A DNA stretch of 64,000 bases from Betaproteobacteria bacterium (GCA_016195915.1 JACPYS010000055.1:142057-206056); one strand, 5' to 3'. Positions 52,091-62,033 are shown, numbered from the stretch's first letter. A program made the numbers and translations. The notes: generated from the letters alone by a model not told the origin.

Positions 52091-53272
52091 TCAGGCGCGC
52101 AACTTTGATTCGTTAGCCTCGCGCAGCAACGGCCATAGCGCAAGCAGGCCCAGCGCGGGGCCCGGTGCGAGCAGCAGGAACAGGTACTCCACCGCGAGCG
52201 AGCCTGCCGCCGCGTTGAGCAGCTGGATGCTGCCGATCGTGATCGCGAAACCGATGCAGTTGCCGATCGTCAGCGCCGAGCCGACCCATGCACGCGGGGC
52301 GTAGGCGGCGTTCAGCGCAGAAAACTGCGGCGAGTCGCCGACCACGACGATGCCCCAGACGACGAGGAACGCGAGCACGATGCCGGGCGGCGCGAGCAGC
52401 AGGAACGGCGAAGCGATGCAGCAGGCGCCGGAGGCGGCGAGCTGCGCGAAGGCCACGCGTGCGCTCCCCGCGCGCAAGGACGCGAGGCCGCCACCGACGC
52501 AGCCGAGCACGCCGGCCGCGATCACGGTGAACGCCCAGAACGATGCATCGTGCCCGGGCGCGCGAGCGGCGAGCGCCATGGGGACGAACGCCCAGAACGC
52601 GTAGAGCTCCCACATGTGGCCGAAGTAGCCGAACGCGGAGGCGCGAAAGCCTTTCGAGGCGAATACCACGGCGAGCGCGCGCGGATCGAATCTCGCGCCC
52701 CTGGCGAGATGCGGCCCGTCGGGAACGAGGAAGAACATGAGCAGGCCGCCGAGGGCCGCGCATGCGGAAACCCCCGCGAGCACGGCCTGCCAGGGCCAGG
52801 CCTGGCCGAGCGCTTTCACCAGATGGGGAAACGCGGTCCCGAGCACCAGCGCGCCGACGAGAAAGCCGAGCGCATTGCCGAGCCCGGTCCGGTACCAGCC
52901 GGAGGCGATCTTCATGCCCACCGGGTAGATCCCCGCGAGGAAGAACCCGGTGGCGAACCGGCAGGCGAGCAGCGGGCCGATGCTCCCCTCCAGCGCGAGG
53001 ATGCCGAGGTTCGCGAGTGCGCCCGCGAGCGAACACAGCAGGAACACCAGACGCGGCGAATGGCGGTCGGAAACCGCGAGGAACGCGAACGCGAGCGTGC
53101 CGCTGATGAAGCCGAGCTGCACGGCAGAGGTGACGTAGCCCAGCGCATCGGGCGCGAGTCCCCATTCGCGCTGCAGATCGCCGAGCACCGCGTTGCCCGC
53201 GAACCAGAGCGAGGTCCCCATAAACTGCGAAGCTATGATGACCAGCAGGATGCGCGGCGGACGTCGTTCCAT
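52091..53272 (-). CDS. MFS permease
   Basis: A 393-aa major facilitator protein with about 12 membrane segments (ILLVIIASQFMGTSLWFAGN at the start; ASGWYRTGLGNALGFLVGAL, GYFGHMWELYAFWAFVPM later). Several members of this branch move nitrate/nitrite or organic acids. Its place beside the HpsN-like gene makes it a candidate HpsU-type sulfonate transporter. The start at 53272 (MERRPPRI) was chosen over a Met nine codons upstream because it has a better AGGTAAGGAT site. Separated from HpsN-like by 180 bases. Confidence 0.85.
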   Translation of the reverse strand: MERRPPRILLVIIASQFMGTSLWFAGNAVLGDLQREWGLAPDALGYVTSAVQLGFISGTLAFAFLAVSDRHSPRLVFLLCSLAGALANLGILALEGSIGPLLACRFATGFFLAGIYPVGMKIASGWYRTGLGNALGFLVGALVLGTAFPHLVKALGQAWPWQAVLAGVSACAALGGLLMFFLVPDGPHLARGARFDPRALAVVFASKGFRASAFGYFGHMWELYAFWAFVPMALAARAPGHDASFWAFTVIAAGVLGCVGGGLASLRAGSARVAFAQLAASGACCIASPFLLLAPPGIVLAFLVVWGIVVVGDSPQFSALNAAYAPRAWVGSALTIGNCIGFAITIGSIQLLNAAAGSLAVEYLFLLLAPGPALGLLALWPLLREANESKLRA

Positions 53273-53421
53273 CCTTACCTCCCCGTGCCAGGCTACCACC
53301 CGTGAAGATCATCGTCTTCGGACTCGGCGGCGGCATCCAGAGCCGACGCCGCCCATGTCTACTGGCCCGCACCCCTCGCGGCCCGACCCGCGCTGCGTAT
53401 CGCGAGCGCTTGAGAGCCCCG

Positions 53422-54621
53422 CTAGGCCGCACCCCGGAGATTGCCCTTCGGACTTGCGAGCCAACCCGGCACGCGGGATGCTCGCACGTATACGTAGCCG
53501 TCGAACATCCGGCGCTGGGTGCGGTAAAACCCGCCCTGCTCGGCGTGCCACACGCCGTGCGCTCGCTTCACCGTCGCCGCAACCATCAACACACCCGATG
53601 GCATCGCGATCCGAATTTGGGCGTCGGGATCGGGATTCAAGCGCGCGGCCTGGTTGACGATGCTGCCCCCGATGCGCGCCGCAACCGCCATGCACAGCGA
53701 CGCGGTGAGTGGCAGCGCGCGGTGCGGCTGGCCGTTGGAGAGCATGCGTCCGGTCAGATCGACGCTGTCGCCCTTGATCGTCTCGCCCGACAGCGACGGC
53801 GCATCCTGCGGACCGGACACAAAGCCGATGAACGGCACGGTCTTCTTCGTTGCCGCGTCTTGCGCGTCCTTGCCGATGTCCATCGCGATCGACGCGGCGA
53901 TGCGGATCTTCGCGAGCTTGTCGAGCAGCGCGGCAGACTGTTCGAGCGTATCCGGCATTTCGGTGCCGGCCAGCCCGAGATCGGCGGCGCTGAGAAAGCA
54001 GCACGCGTTCGCCGCGTCGATGAGCGAAGCGCGTATTTTTCCGACTCCCGGCACCTCGAGCACGTCGAGCACGTTGCCGGTCGGCAGCAGCCTGCCGGTA
54101 GTGGCGCCGCCCGGCTCGCGGAACTCGAGCCTGACCGGCGCCCCGGTCCCCGCCACACCGGGAATCGCGAGTTCACCGTCGACGGCGGCCAGGCCATCAT
54201 CGAGTGAAAAGCGCGCATGGATGATCTTGTTGGTGTTGGTGTTGTGGATGCGCACCAGCGTTTCCCTGCCGGAGACCTTGACGAGGCCCTCGTCGACCGC
54301 GAACGGCCCCATCGCCGAGGACATGTTGCCGCAGTTGCCGCTGTAATCGACCCTGGCCTCCTTAACCTGCACCTGCGCGAAGGTGTAATCGATATCGGCA
54401 TCGAGGCGCGTCGACGGTCCAACCACGCAGACTTTCGACAACGACGAAATGCCGCCGCCCATGCCGTCGAGCTGGCGGCCGTAGGGATCGGGGCTGCCGA
54501 TCGCGGCCAGGAAAATATGCTCCCACAGCGTGCGATCGCGCGGCAGATCGCGCTCGTGCAGCACGATCGCGTTGCTGGTGCCCCCGCGCATGAATACCGC
54601 GGGTATCCTGAGTTGTTTCAT
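53422..54621 (-). CDS. PrpF-like isomerase (aconitate/methylaconitate)
   Basis: A 399-aa PrpF-family protein, with a duplicated diaminopimelate-epimerase-like fold. It shifts the double bond of 2-methylaconitate or isomerises trans-aconitate. Lys63 (SLSKVCVVG) and Cys97 (DYSGNCGNM), the PrpF active-site pair, are present, plus the opening IPAVFMRGGTSNAIVLHERD and ANACCFLSAADLG. It is close to a Bug-type receptor, a TcuA-like flavoprotein and two MmgE/PrpD genes. A tricarboxylate isomerisation step is the natural role. Confidence 0.88.
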   Translation of the reverse strand: MKQLRIPAVFMRGGTSNAIVLHERDLPRDRTLWEHIFLAAIGSPDPYGRQLDGMGGGISSLSKVCVVGPSTRLDADIDYTFAQVQVKEARVDYSGNCGNMSSAMGPFAVDEGLVKVSGRETLVRIHNTNTNKIIHARFSLDDGLAAVDGELAIPGVAGTGAPVRLEFREPGGATTGRLLPTGNVLDVLEVPGVGKIRASLIDAANACCFLSAADLGLAGTEMPDTLEQSAALLDKLAKIRIAASIAMDIGKDAQDAATKKTVPFIGFVSGPQDAPSLSGETIKGDSVDLTGRMLSNGQPHRALPLTASLCMAVAARIGGSIVNQAARLNPDPDAQIRIAMPSGVLMVAATVKRAHGVWHAEQGGFYRTQRRMFDGYVYVRASRVPGWLASPKGNLRGAA

Positions 54622-54672
54622 CGTTGCATCTCCCGTGCTCGGCGCAGCCGAAGACAAGCCTCTCCGCAAGGC

Positions 54673-55641
54673 TCATCCTTCCGGCTTGATCCCGGCATCC
54701 TTCGCCACCTTGGCCCATTTCGCGATCTCGCTCTTCATGAATGCATCGCATTCCTCGGGCGAACTGCCGACCGGATCCGATCCCTGTGCCTGCAGCCGTT
54801 CCCTGAGCTCGGGCTGGTGCATGATCTTCACCACCTCGGCGTTGAGTCGCGTCACGATCGCCTTCGGCGTTGCGACCGGCAGGTACAACCCGGTCCAGAT
54901 CGTTGCCTCGTAGCCCGGCACGCCGGCCTCGGCGGCCGTGGGCAGGTCGGGCATGAATGCCGAGCGCTTCGCGTCGCCGATCGCCAGGGCGCGCAGGCGT
55001 CCGGACTTGATGTGCGGCGTGAACGACACCGCGCCGCCGAAGCTCACCTTGACCTGGCCACCCACCAGGTCGTTCAGCGCTGGCCCCGATCCCTTGTATG
55101 GAATGTGCGTCATCCGGATGCCGGCCATCGTGTTGAAGAGCTCCATCGGCAGCTGCGTGGCCTTGGAACTCGACGCGAAGTTGAGCTGATCCGGATTGGC
55201 CATGGCGTAGGCGATGAGTTCCTTCACGCTGTTTACCGGCAGCGAAGGATGCACTACCAGCACCAACTGCTGCGACGCTGTCTGCGAAACGCAGGCAAAC
55301 TCCTTCAGCGTGTCGTACGGAATCTGCGCATGGACGGTCGGGTTGATCGCGTGGCTGCTGGAGGCGAGCAGCATGGTGTAGCCGTCCGCGGGCGCCTTGG
55401 CCACGAGGCTGCTGCCGACGATGCCGTCGGCGCCGGCGCGGTTGTCGATCACCACGGGCTGGCCCAGCGATTCGGTCAGCTTCTGCACGATCAGCCGCGC
55501 CAGGATGTCGGTGCCGCCGCCGGGTGCATAGGGCACGATGAGTCGCACCGGTTTGTTGGGGTAAGGCTGGGCGGATGCGGCCGCTGCCACGGCGAGTGCA
55601 GCAAGGCCGCAACCGAATAACTGGCAGGCTGACGTTTTCAT
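54673..55641 (-). CDS. TTT (Bug-family) periplasmic binding protein 6
   Basis: A 322-aa exported protein. Signal (KTSACQLFGCGLAALAVAAA), mature start QPYPNKPVRLIVPYAPGGGT; PADGYTMLLASSSHAIN; HIPYKGSGPALNDLVGGQVK. It is co-directional with the PrpF-like gene (51-base gap) and divergent from the TcuA-like gene. It may deliver tricarboxylates to the TctA/TctB pair at 60087-62033, acting as a TctC. Confidence 0.88.
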   Translation of the reverse strand: MKTSACQLFGCGLAALAVAAAASAQPYPNKPVRLIVPYAPGGGTDILARLIVQKLTESLGQPVVIDNRAGADGIVGSSLVAKAPADGYTMLLASSSHAINPTVHAQIPYDTLKEFACVSQTASQQLVLVVHPSLPVNSVKELIAYAMANPDQLNFASSSKATQLPMELFNTMAGIRMTHIPYKGSGPALNDLVGGQVKVSFGGAVSFTPHIKSGRLRALAIGDAKRSAFMPDLPTAAEAGVPGYEATIWTGLYLPVATPKAIVTRLNAEVVKIMHQPELRERLQAQGSDPVGSSPEECDAFMKSEIAKWAKVAKDAGIKPEG

Positions 55642-55685
55642 AGGCGGCTCGCTGGTTCGTTCGACACGGCTATGGCCGCAGTGTC

Positions 55686-55700
55686 CCACATCCGATGTGG
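55686..55700. promoter_or_regulatory. Inverted repeat in divergent tricarboxylate promoter
   Basis: CCACAT-CCG-ATGTGG is a perfect 6+3+6 inverted repeat midway between the Bug 6 start (55641) and the TcuA-like start (55803). A regulator of the tricarboxylate cluster could bind here to control both directions. No regulator gene is next to it. Confidence 0.4.
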
Positions 55701-55802
55701 TAGCGTGCTTGCCCGCGATCCATTTAAGGGGAGAATGAAACGCACCTACAATTCAGACCTAATACCGCTGAAACGCGGAAAACAACGTAACGGGAGTTGG
55801 AT

Positions 55803-57317
55803 ATGGCAACGCGTAAGGCGCAGGGCGTTTTGAACGAGGCGGATGTGTGGGATGTTGTTGTAGTCGGTGCCGGCAATGCCGCCATCGCCGCCGCCGTCTC
55901 GGCCGGAGAACATGGCGCAAAGCGGGTGCTTGTCTGCGAAAAGGCCGATCGGAAGAATCGAGGCGGGAACACCTTTTTCAGCGGCGGATTGTTTCGTTTC
56001 GCTTTTGACAGGACCGAACAACTGTTGGAGATCGCGCCGGAGGTGAAAGACCTGGAAGGTTTCCTGGACGGCGTGGAAACCTATCCGGCAAGCGCCTTCC
56101 AGGAAGACCTGCTTCGCGTAACGGGAGGGCGCAGCGATCCGGAGTTAGGCAAGATCCTCATCGATAACTCATTCGACACCGTGCGCTGGATGGCGAAACT
56201 CGGCATCAAGATGGAGGCGGCGGTGACACTGGGAGGCGTCGTCGTCGACGGCAAGATCAAATGGCCGAAGGGAACTTTGCTTCGCGCCGAACACGAGGGT
56301 ATCGGCCTCTCGACATCCTGGTTCAGGATCGCCGGGAAAAAGGGCATCGTCATCGCTTATTCAACCTGCGCGGAGGCCTTGCTGCGGGACAAAGGCGGTG
56401 CGGTTTCGGGGCTCAGCGTGCGGGGACCCGGCGGTATCAAGAATATCAAGGCACGCGCGGTTGTCCTTGGCGCCGGTGGATTCGAAGCGAATCAATCATG
56501 GCGTGCGCAGTATCTCGGCCGCCCCTGGGACGGTGCCAAGGTGCGCGGTACCCGCCACAACCAGGGCGACGGGCTGCGCATGGCCATGGAAATCGGCGCC
56601 TTGCCGATCGGGCAATGGAGCGGTTGTCACGCCACCCCCATCAATGCCGAAGCCCCGGCCTACGGGGTGTCGAAGCTGACCGATAAGACCAACCGGCTTT
56701 CCTATCCGTATGGCGCGATGATCAATCGCGATGGACTTCGATTCGTGGATGAGGCCGAGAATTTCTGGTCGTTCACCTACGCCAAGTTCGGCGGAATAAT
56801 TCTCAACCAGCCCGACTCGATCGCTTATCAGATCTACGATCAGAAAACCCTGCATCTCCTGGAGAAGCGCTATTCGACAAGCGAGCCGATCGTCGCGGAC
56901 ACGCTCGACGCGCTGATCGACAAGTTGCCCGTCATCCGCGACGTGGCGAAGAAGACTTTGCGCGAATTCAACGCGGCCGCCGGTCACGGCAGCTTCAATC
57001 CTGGCGTGCTGGACGGCATGCATACGCAAGGGCTCGCGCTGCGGAAATCCAACTGGGCGCAGAAGCTGGATCAGGGGCCCTATGTCTGTTACCCCGTCAC
57101 CGGCGGCATCACCTTCACGTTCGGCGGCTTGAAAATAAGCGAACACGCCCAGGTGCTGGACACCGGCTGGCGCCCGATCGAGCGCTTGTTCTGCTGCGGT
57201 GAAATGGTCGGGAATATCTTTCACTACAACTATCCCGGTGGAACCGGCCTTGTTTCCGGCGCGGTGTTCGGACGAATCGCCGGCGCATCGGCAGGTAAGG
57301 CTGCCGCGCGAATTTAG
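55803..57317 (+). CDS. FAD-dependent tricarballylate dehydrogenase-like protein
   Basis: A 504-aa flavoprotein of the fumarate reductase/succinate dehydrogenase-related family, closest in form to TcuA. FAD site GAGNAA at 22-27 with CEKADRKNRGGNTFFSGGLF; GCHATPINAEAPAYGVSKL; and the C-terminal FAD-contact block HYNYPGGTGLVSGAVFGRIA. TcuA oxidises tricarballylate to cis-aconitate. The ATG at 55803 is preferred over a TTG two codons earlier. No TcuB or TcuC genes follow; MmgE/PrpD genes do. Confidence 0.83.
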   Translation: MATRKAQGVLNEADVWDVVVVGAGNAAIAAAVSAGEHGAKRVLVCEKADRKNRGGNTFFSGGLFRFAFDRTEQLLEIAPEVKDLEGFLDGVETYPASAFQEDLLRVTGGRSDPELGKILIDNSFDTVRWMAKLGIKMEAAVTLGGVVVDGKIKWPKGTLLRAEHEGIGLSTSWFRIAGKKGIVIAYSTCAEALLRDKGGAVSGLSVRGPGGIKNIKARAVVLGAGGFEANQSWRAQYLGRPWDGAKVRGTRHNQGDGLRMAMEIGALPIGQWSGCHATPINAEAPAYGVSKLTDKTNRLSYPYGAMINRDGLRFVDEAENFWSFTYAKFGGIILNQPDSIAYQIYDQKTLHLLEKRYSTSEPIVADTLDALIDKLPVIRDVAKKTLREFNAAAGHGSFNPGVLDGMHTQGLALRKSNWAQKLDQGPYVCYPVTGGITFTFGGLKISEHAQVLDTGWRPIERLFCCGEMVGNIFHYNYPGGTGLVSGAVFGRIAGASAGKAAARI

Positions 57318-57374
57318 CACTCGACAGCGATATGGCGTCTCAGCCGCTATGAGAACCAGCACAGGTGCAATAGC

Positions 57375-58736
57375 GTGGCCGACGAGAATTTAACGACGAA
57401 ATTCGCCTCGCTTCTTCACGTCTGGCGGCCGGAAGATCCGGCATTGATGGAAAGGTGCCGATGGCTCCTCGCCGACGGTCTCGCATGCGCCGTCGGCGGC
57501 GCGGGAGAAATCGGCCCGAGCATCATGTCGGAGATTGCCCGGGAAAGGAAAAGTCGCGGCCAGGCAACGGTGATAGGAGGAAATTTCAAGACCAGTGATG
57601 TTGCCGCGGCGAGAATCAACGGGATGTCGATGCATGTGCTCGACTTTGAACCGATGTGGAAACCCGCCAATCACGCATTGTCCACTACGCTCCCGGCGAT
57701 CCTTGCCGTCGCGGAACAATTGGAAACCCGTGACAAGCAACCGCAAGGCAATCGAGTGCTGCAGGCGTTGGCGAAAGGTGTCGAGACACAAGGGCGTCTG
57801 CGCAACAGCTCGGGCCAGTTCGAGCCGGCAGGGCTGAAATTCCATCCCCCGGGCGTGGTCGGGCCGATCGGCGCGGCTGTCGCGGCCGCGCATATGATGG
57901 GCCTCGATCTGAAGCAGACCACATCGGCAATCGGCATAGCCGCCTCGCGGGCCGGCGGCATCATGGTAAATGTCGGTTCAATGACCAAGGCCCTGCATTG
58001 CGGGGACGCCACGGCGCACGGGCTGGAGGCCGCCCTGCTTGCCGGCAGAGGTTTCACCTCGGACCCTGACGCCCTGGACGGTCCGCGGGGATTCTGTCGC
58101 GCCTATTTTGGCGATGGCTATCGCGAGCACTTGCTGATCGAGCCGCTGAATGTGCCGCGGGCACTCGATCCCGGGCCGGCCTGGAAGTTGTTCCCGACCC
58201 AATATGGAACGCATTACGCGATTACTGCCGGTCTCGATTGCCACACCGCGATGAAAGGCTGCGGAAACATAGAGCAGGTGGAAGCGACCGTACCGGTGAT
58301 GCCTTATGTGGACCGGCCGAAGCCGAAAACCGGTCTCGACGGGAAGTTCTCGTTCCAATACGGCATTGCAGCCGCGCTGCTTGACGGCGAGGTGACTGTT
58401 GCGACCTATTCGGATCGCCGCCGCTTTTCTCAGGACATGGAAGCGATGCTCGGCCGCATTCACCTCAAGCAGGACCCGTCCATTCCTGGCAGTGTCGACG
58501 CTATGTGGGTAGACCTAAGGGTGACGTTGGCGAATGGAACCGTGATCGCGAAGCGCTGCGATGCGCCGATCGGCAGCTGGGGGCGCCCGGTGGGCCGCAA
58601 GCGACTCGATGAGAAGATCCACAGTCTGCTCGACATCGCGGTCGGGTCGAAGCAGACCGAACGTTTCCTGGACATCATCTATGGTGGCAACGAGAACTTC
58701 TCGGTGCGAGAATTGTTGACGCAACTCGCCGTCTGA
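57375..58736 (+). CDS. MmgE/PrpD family protein 1
   Basis: A 453-aa protein of the 2-methylcitrate dehydratase/immune-responsive gene 1 family; starts with GTG. Blocks: ARINGMSMHVLDFEPMWKPA, LKFHPPGVVGPIGAAVAAAH, FPTQYGTHYAITAGLDCHTA. Members dehydrate 2-methylcitrate, decarboxylate cis-aconitate or isomerise related acids. It sits 57 bases after the TcuA-like gene. A second family member follows but is damaged, so this is the functional copy. Confidence 0.85.
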   Translation: MADENLTTKFASLLHVWRPEDPALMERCRWLLADGLACAVGGAGEIGPSIMSEIARERKSRGQATVIGGNFKTSDVAAARINGMSMHVLDFEPMWKPANHALSTTLPAILAVAEQLETRDKQPQGNRVLQALAKGVETQGRLRNSSGQFEPAGLKFHPPGVVGPIGAAVAAAHMMGLDLKQTTSAIGIAASRAGGIMVNVGSMTKALHCGDATAHGLEAALLAGRGFTSDPDALDGPRGFCRAYFGDGYREHLLIEPLNVPRALDPGPAWKLFPTQYGTHYAITAGLDCHTAMKGCGNIEQVEATVPVMPYVDRPKPKTGLDGKFSFQYGIAAALLDGEVTVATYSDRRRFSQDMEAMLGRIHLKQDPSIPGSVDAMWVDLRVTLANGTVIAKRCDAPIGSWGRPVGRKRLDEKIHSLLDIAVGSKQTERFLDIIYGGNENFSVRELLTQLAV

Positions 58737-58800
58737 GTTCGCCGCTGCGGAAATATCCGAGCGTAACCAGGGCCCGGCCCGCAGAAAAGGGAAAACGAGC

Positions 58801-60070
58801 GTGGAATCCAAGCGTACGATTTCCCGTGAACTGGCCGATTTCGCCCATCGTCTGCGCTACGAAGCCATTCCGCGGGATGCGCTGGCGCGGGCGAAGCATC
58901 TTATGCTGGACGCACTTGGCATCGCCTTCGCTTCGAAAACCTACGATTTTGCGAATGTCATCTGGAACGGAATCCGCGCCGCGGCAGGATCCGGCAAGGC
59001 GAGCGTCATCGGTCGAGAGGACGGGTTGCCGCTGCGCGACGCCATCCTGATGAATGGCGCGCTGATGCACGGGCTCGATTACGACGACACGCATATGAAG
59101 GCGATCGTACACGGGACAGCCGGCTGTCTTCCCGTAGCGCTCGGGGTGGCGCAGGATGCGAACGCCACCGGAAAGGATGCGCTTGTCGCGTACATAGTCG
59201 GTATGGAAGCGGCGATTCGTATCGGTATGGCGGCCAAAGGCGGTTTCCATCATGCGGGGTTCCATCCAACCGGCGTGATCGCCCATTTTGCGGCAGCGCT
59301 CATCGCCGGTCGTCTCTACGGCCTAAGCCCTGCGCAAATCCAGGCGGCTCAGGGCATAGCGGCCAGCACAGCATCGGCGATCCAGGTATTCCTGGAGGAG
59401 GGAGCCTGGACCAAGCGACTGCATCCGGGCTGGGGTGGAGTGGGCGGCGTCACCGCGGTGCGATTGGCGCAGCATGGATTCTTCGCTCCAAGCCGGCCCT
59501 ATGAGGGGCGCTACGGACTGTTCGAATCCCATTTGCAGGAACATGAGAAGAATGTGGACTATGGCGCAATCACACGCGGCCTCGGTGGGGTGTGGGAGGT
59601 CGAATCGATGGCGATAAAGCCCTATCCGGTGTGTCACTTTCTGCATGCTTGCGCGGAAGCAGCCGAGGATCTGCACGCTGGCAAAGAGTTCGACATAGAC
59701 GACGTAGTGCGGATCCAATCCTTCATTCCCAGGGATACGATACCGATCGTCACCGAACCGGTCGCGACGAAGAAACGTCCGAGCACCGAATACGAAGCGA
59801 AATTCAGCACGCAATACGTTACCGCCGCCGCGCTGGTCCGCGGCCGCTTCGGGTTGGCGGAGTTGCGGCCGGAAGTGCTCAATGACGAACGCATTCTGGC
59901 TTTGGCGAACATCGTCGAACGCCCTGAGCAATCAGGACATTGTCAAGAAGTACATGGACACCGCCACCGTAGCCGTTTCCGCCGCCAAGGCACGGAAGGT
60001 CGCCGATCTTGTTCTGTCGCTGGAAGAAACCGAGCTGAGTATCCTTTGGTCGGAATTGACGTCATCCTGA
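58801..60070 (+). pseudogene. MmgE/PrpD family protein 2, internal deletion and frameshift
   Basis: Frame 1 runs from a GTG at 58801 with normal MmgE/PrpD content (ARAKHLMLDALGIAFASK, LMNGALMHGLDYDDTHMKA, GFHPTGVIAHFAAALIAG, TEYEAKFSTQYVTAAALVRG) to NDERILALANIVE at about 59922. There it should continue with a ~40-residue segment but instead enters unrelated frame. Frame 2 resumes exactly with ALSNQDIVKKYMDTATVAVS, LVLSLEETE and a stop at 60070: the family's normal C-terminus. So about 35-45 codons are missing and the frame is shifted at the junction. As read, frame 1 continues as foreign sequence into the TctA 3' region. Probably non-functional. Confidence 0.75.
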
Positions 60071-60086
60071 TCCGCGGGACAGAGAT

Positions 60087-61571
60087 TCACTTGCCGCGAC
60101 CACGCAGCGCCGGCGCGATCACCGCGGCGAGCACGAGCGCGGTGCCGATCATGAACGCGAGGCTGATCGGCCGGGTGAAGAACGGCATCGGGTCGCCGCG
60201 CGCGAGCAGCATGGCGCGCCGCAGGTGCTCTTCCAACAGCGGCCCGAGCACGTAGCCCAGGAGCAGCGGCGCCGGCTCGCACTCGCACTTGGCGAGCACG
60301 TAGCCGAGCACGCCGATTCCCGCGCACAGATATACGTCGACCGGGTTGTTGCTCACGCTGTAGTTGCCGAGCGCGCAGAACATCACGATCGAGGGAAACA
60401 GCCAGCGATAGGGCACGCGCAGGAGCCTCACCCATAGCCCGACCAACGGGAGGTTCAGCACCAACAGCATCAGGTTTCCGATCCACATGCTGGCGACGAT
60501 CCCCCAGAAGAGCTCCGGCTTCTCGGCGATCACCTGCGGCCCGGGCGTCAAGCCCTGCATGATCATCGCCCCGGCCAGCAGCGCCATCACCGCGCTCCCC
60601 GGGATGCCGAGCGTGAGCATCGGGATGAACCCGGTCTGCGCCGCGGCGTTGTTCGCCGCCTCGGGCGCCGCCACGCCCTCGATCGCGCCCTTGCCGAAGC
60701 GCGAGGGATCGCGCGCGAGCTTCTTCTCGAGCATGTAGGCCGCGAACGACGATAACGCCGGCCCCGTCCCCGGCAGAATGCCGAAAAGCGCGCCCACCGC
60801 GGTGCCGCGCACCGCGGGCCAGGACGCGTCCTTCAGATCCGCGCGGCTCGGCATCAGGCGCGGTACCTTGTCGGTAAACACCTGGCGCGGCTCGTTCGAC
60901 TCGAGGTTCATCACGATCTCGGCCACCGCAAAGAGACCCACCGCGATCACCGTGAAGCCGATGCCGTCCCAGAGCTCCGGCACGCCGAAGGTATAGCGCG
61001 CCTGACCTGAGTTCACGTCGGCACCGACGAGGCCAAGCAAGAGGCCGAGCGCGACCATCGCCAGGCCCTTCACCGCGTCGCCCTGCGCGAGCACCGCCGA
61101 GCCGACGAGGCCCATCAGCATGAGCGCGCAGTATTCCCAGGGCCCGAAGGCGAGCGCCCATTCGCCGAGTGGCGGGCCGACCAGCGCGATAAGGAGCGTG
61201 CCTACGCAACCCGCGAGGAACGAGGCGAGCGCCGCGACCGCCAGCGCCGGCCCCGCGCGCCCCTGGCGCGCCATCTGGTAGCCGTCGAGGCAGGTGATTG
61301 CGGAAGCTGTCTCGCCCGGGAGGTTGACCAGGATCGAGGTGGTCGAGCCGCCGTACTGCGCGCCGTAGTAGATCCCGGCGAGCATGATGAGCGAGGCGAT
61401 CGGCGGCAGCGTGAACGTGAGCGGAAACAGCATTCCGATCGTGACCAGCGGGCTTATTCCGGGAAGCACTCCGACCAGCGTGCCGAGCGCTACGCCGGCA
61501 AGGCAGTACGTCAGGTTCTCCAGCGAGAACGCGACGCCGAAGCCCAGCGCCAGGTTGGCGAGAACGTCCAT
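60087..61571 (-). CDS. tctA: Tripartite tricarboxylate transporter permease TctA
   Basis: A 494-aa large membrane subunit with about 12 segments; signature blocks LGTLVGVLPGISPLVTIGML, AGIYYGAQYGGSTTSILVNLPGE and ATPEAANNAA-like EGVAAPEAANNAAAQTGFIPML. With TctB and a Bug receptor it imports tri- or dicarboxylates using the proton or sodium gradient. It starts one base after the TctB stop. It is the only TctA in the window. Confidence 0.93.
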   Translation of the reverse strand: MDVLANLALGFGVAFSLENLTYCLAGVALGTLVGVLPGISPLVTIGMLFPLTFTLPPIASLIMLAGIYYGAQYGGSTTSILVNLPGETASAITCLDGYQMARQGRAGPALAVAALASFLAGCVGTLLIALVGPPLGEWALAFGPWEYCALMLMGLVGSAVLAQGDAVKGLAMVALGLLLGLVGADVNSGQARYTFGVPELWDGIGFTVIAVGLFAVAEIVMNLESNEPRQVFTDKVPRLMPSRADLKDASWPAVRGTAVGALFGILPGTGPALSSFAAYMLEKKLARDPSRFGKGAIEGVAAPEAANNAAAQTGFIPMLTLGIPGSAVMALLAGAMIMQGLTPGPQVIAEKPELFWGIVASMWIGNLMLLVLNLPLVGLWVRLLRVPYRWLFPSIVMFCALGNYSVSNNPVDVYLCAGIGVLGYVLAKCECEPAPLLLGYVLGPLLEEHLRRAMLLARGDPMPFFTRPISLAFMIGTALVLAAVIAPALRGRGK

Positions 61572-62033
61572 CTAGACGAAGTACAGGCCTGGAAAGAGCT
61601 GGAACGGCAGCTTCAGCACATAGACGAACACCCCCACGGTGAACGCCGTCATCACCGCCGTGAGCGCGAGTACCTCCTTGAAGAAGAACTCCCGCCCGCC
61701 CGCCGCCGCCGCGAAGAAGAGAGCCGCCAGCGCCGGCACGAGGCCAAGCCGCGGCAGGAGGAAACCGAAGACCAGCATCGAAGCGACGATGTACGCGAGC
61801 GGCTTCCAGCCCCACGTCACAGTTGCCTGCTGCCGCGACAGCGCCCCGCGCGCCATGAGGAACGCGCCGAACAGCACGAGGATCCCACCCAGCACTGTCG
61901 GGAAGTACCCCGATCCCATGCGTATCGACGTGCCGAACGGATAGTCGCGGGCGACGACCATCGCCCCCGCGCCGATGGCGAGGAACAGCAGGCCAGCGAG
62001 GAAGTCCTTGCTGTTGCGCAGTTCCGGCTTCAT
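61572..62033 (-). CDS. tctB: Tripartite tricarboxylate transporter small subunit TctB
   Basis: A 153-aa protein with four predicted membrane segments (LAGLLFLAIGAGAMVVARDY, LGGILVLFGAFLMARGAL, and two near the end) and the family mark YPFGTSIRMGSGYFPTVLG. It is the small membrane subunit of the TTT system, directly before tctA in the usual order. Minus strand, preceding the radical-SAM remnant. Confidence 0.88.
   Translation of the reverse strand: MKPELRNSKDFLAGLLFLAIGAGAMVVARDYPFGTSIRMGSGYFPTVLGGILVLFGAFLMARGALSRQQATVTWGWKPLAYIVASMLVFGFLLPRLGLVPALAALFFAAAAGGREFFFKEVLALTAVMTAFTVGVFVYVLKLPFQLFPGLYFV

Noticed and set aside
53302..53450. Plus-strand GTG frame opening KIIVFGLGGG beside the MFS gene
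   Set aside because: It briefly looks like a Rossmann-fold start, but the following sequence is unstructured Arg-rich text and overlaps the prpF 3' end. It is not enough to call a pseudogene.
54217..55620. Plus-strand 467-codon frame across prpF/Bug 6
   Set aside because: Antisense to two recognised genes and without any protein-family signal.
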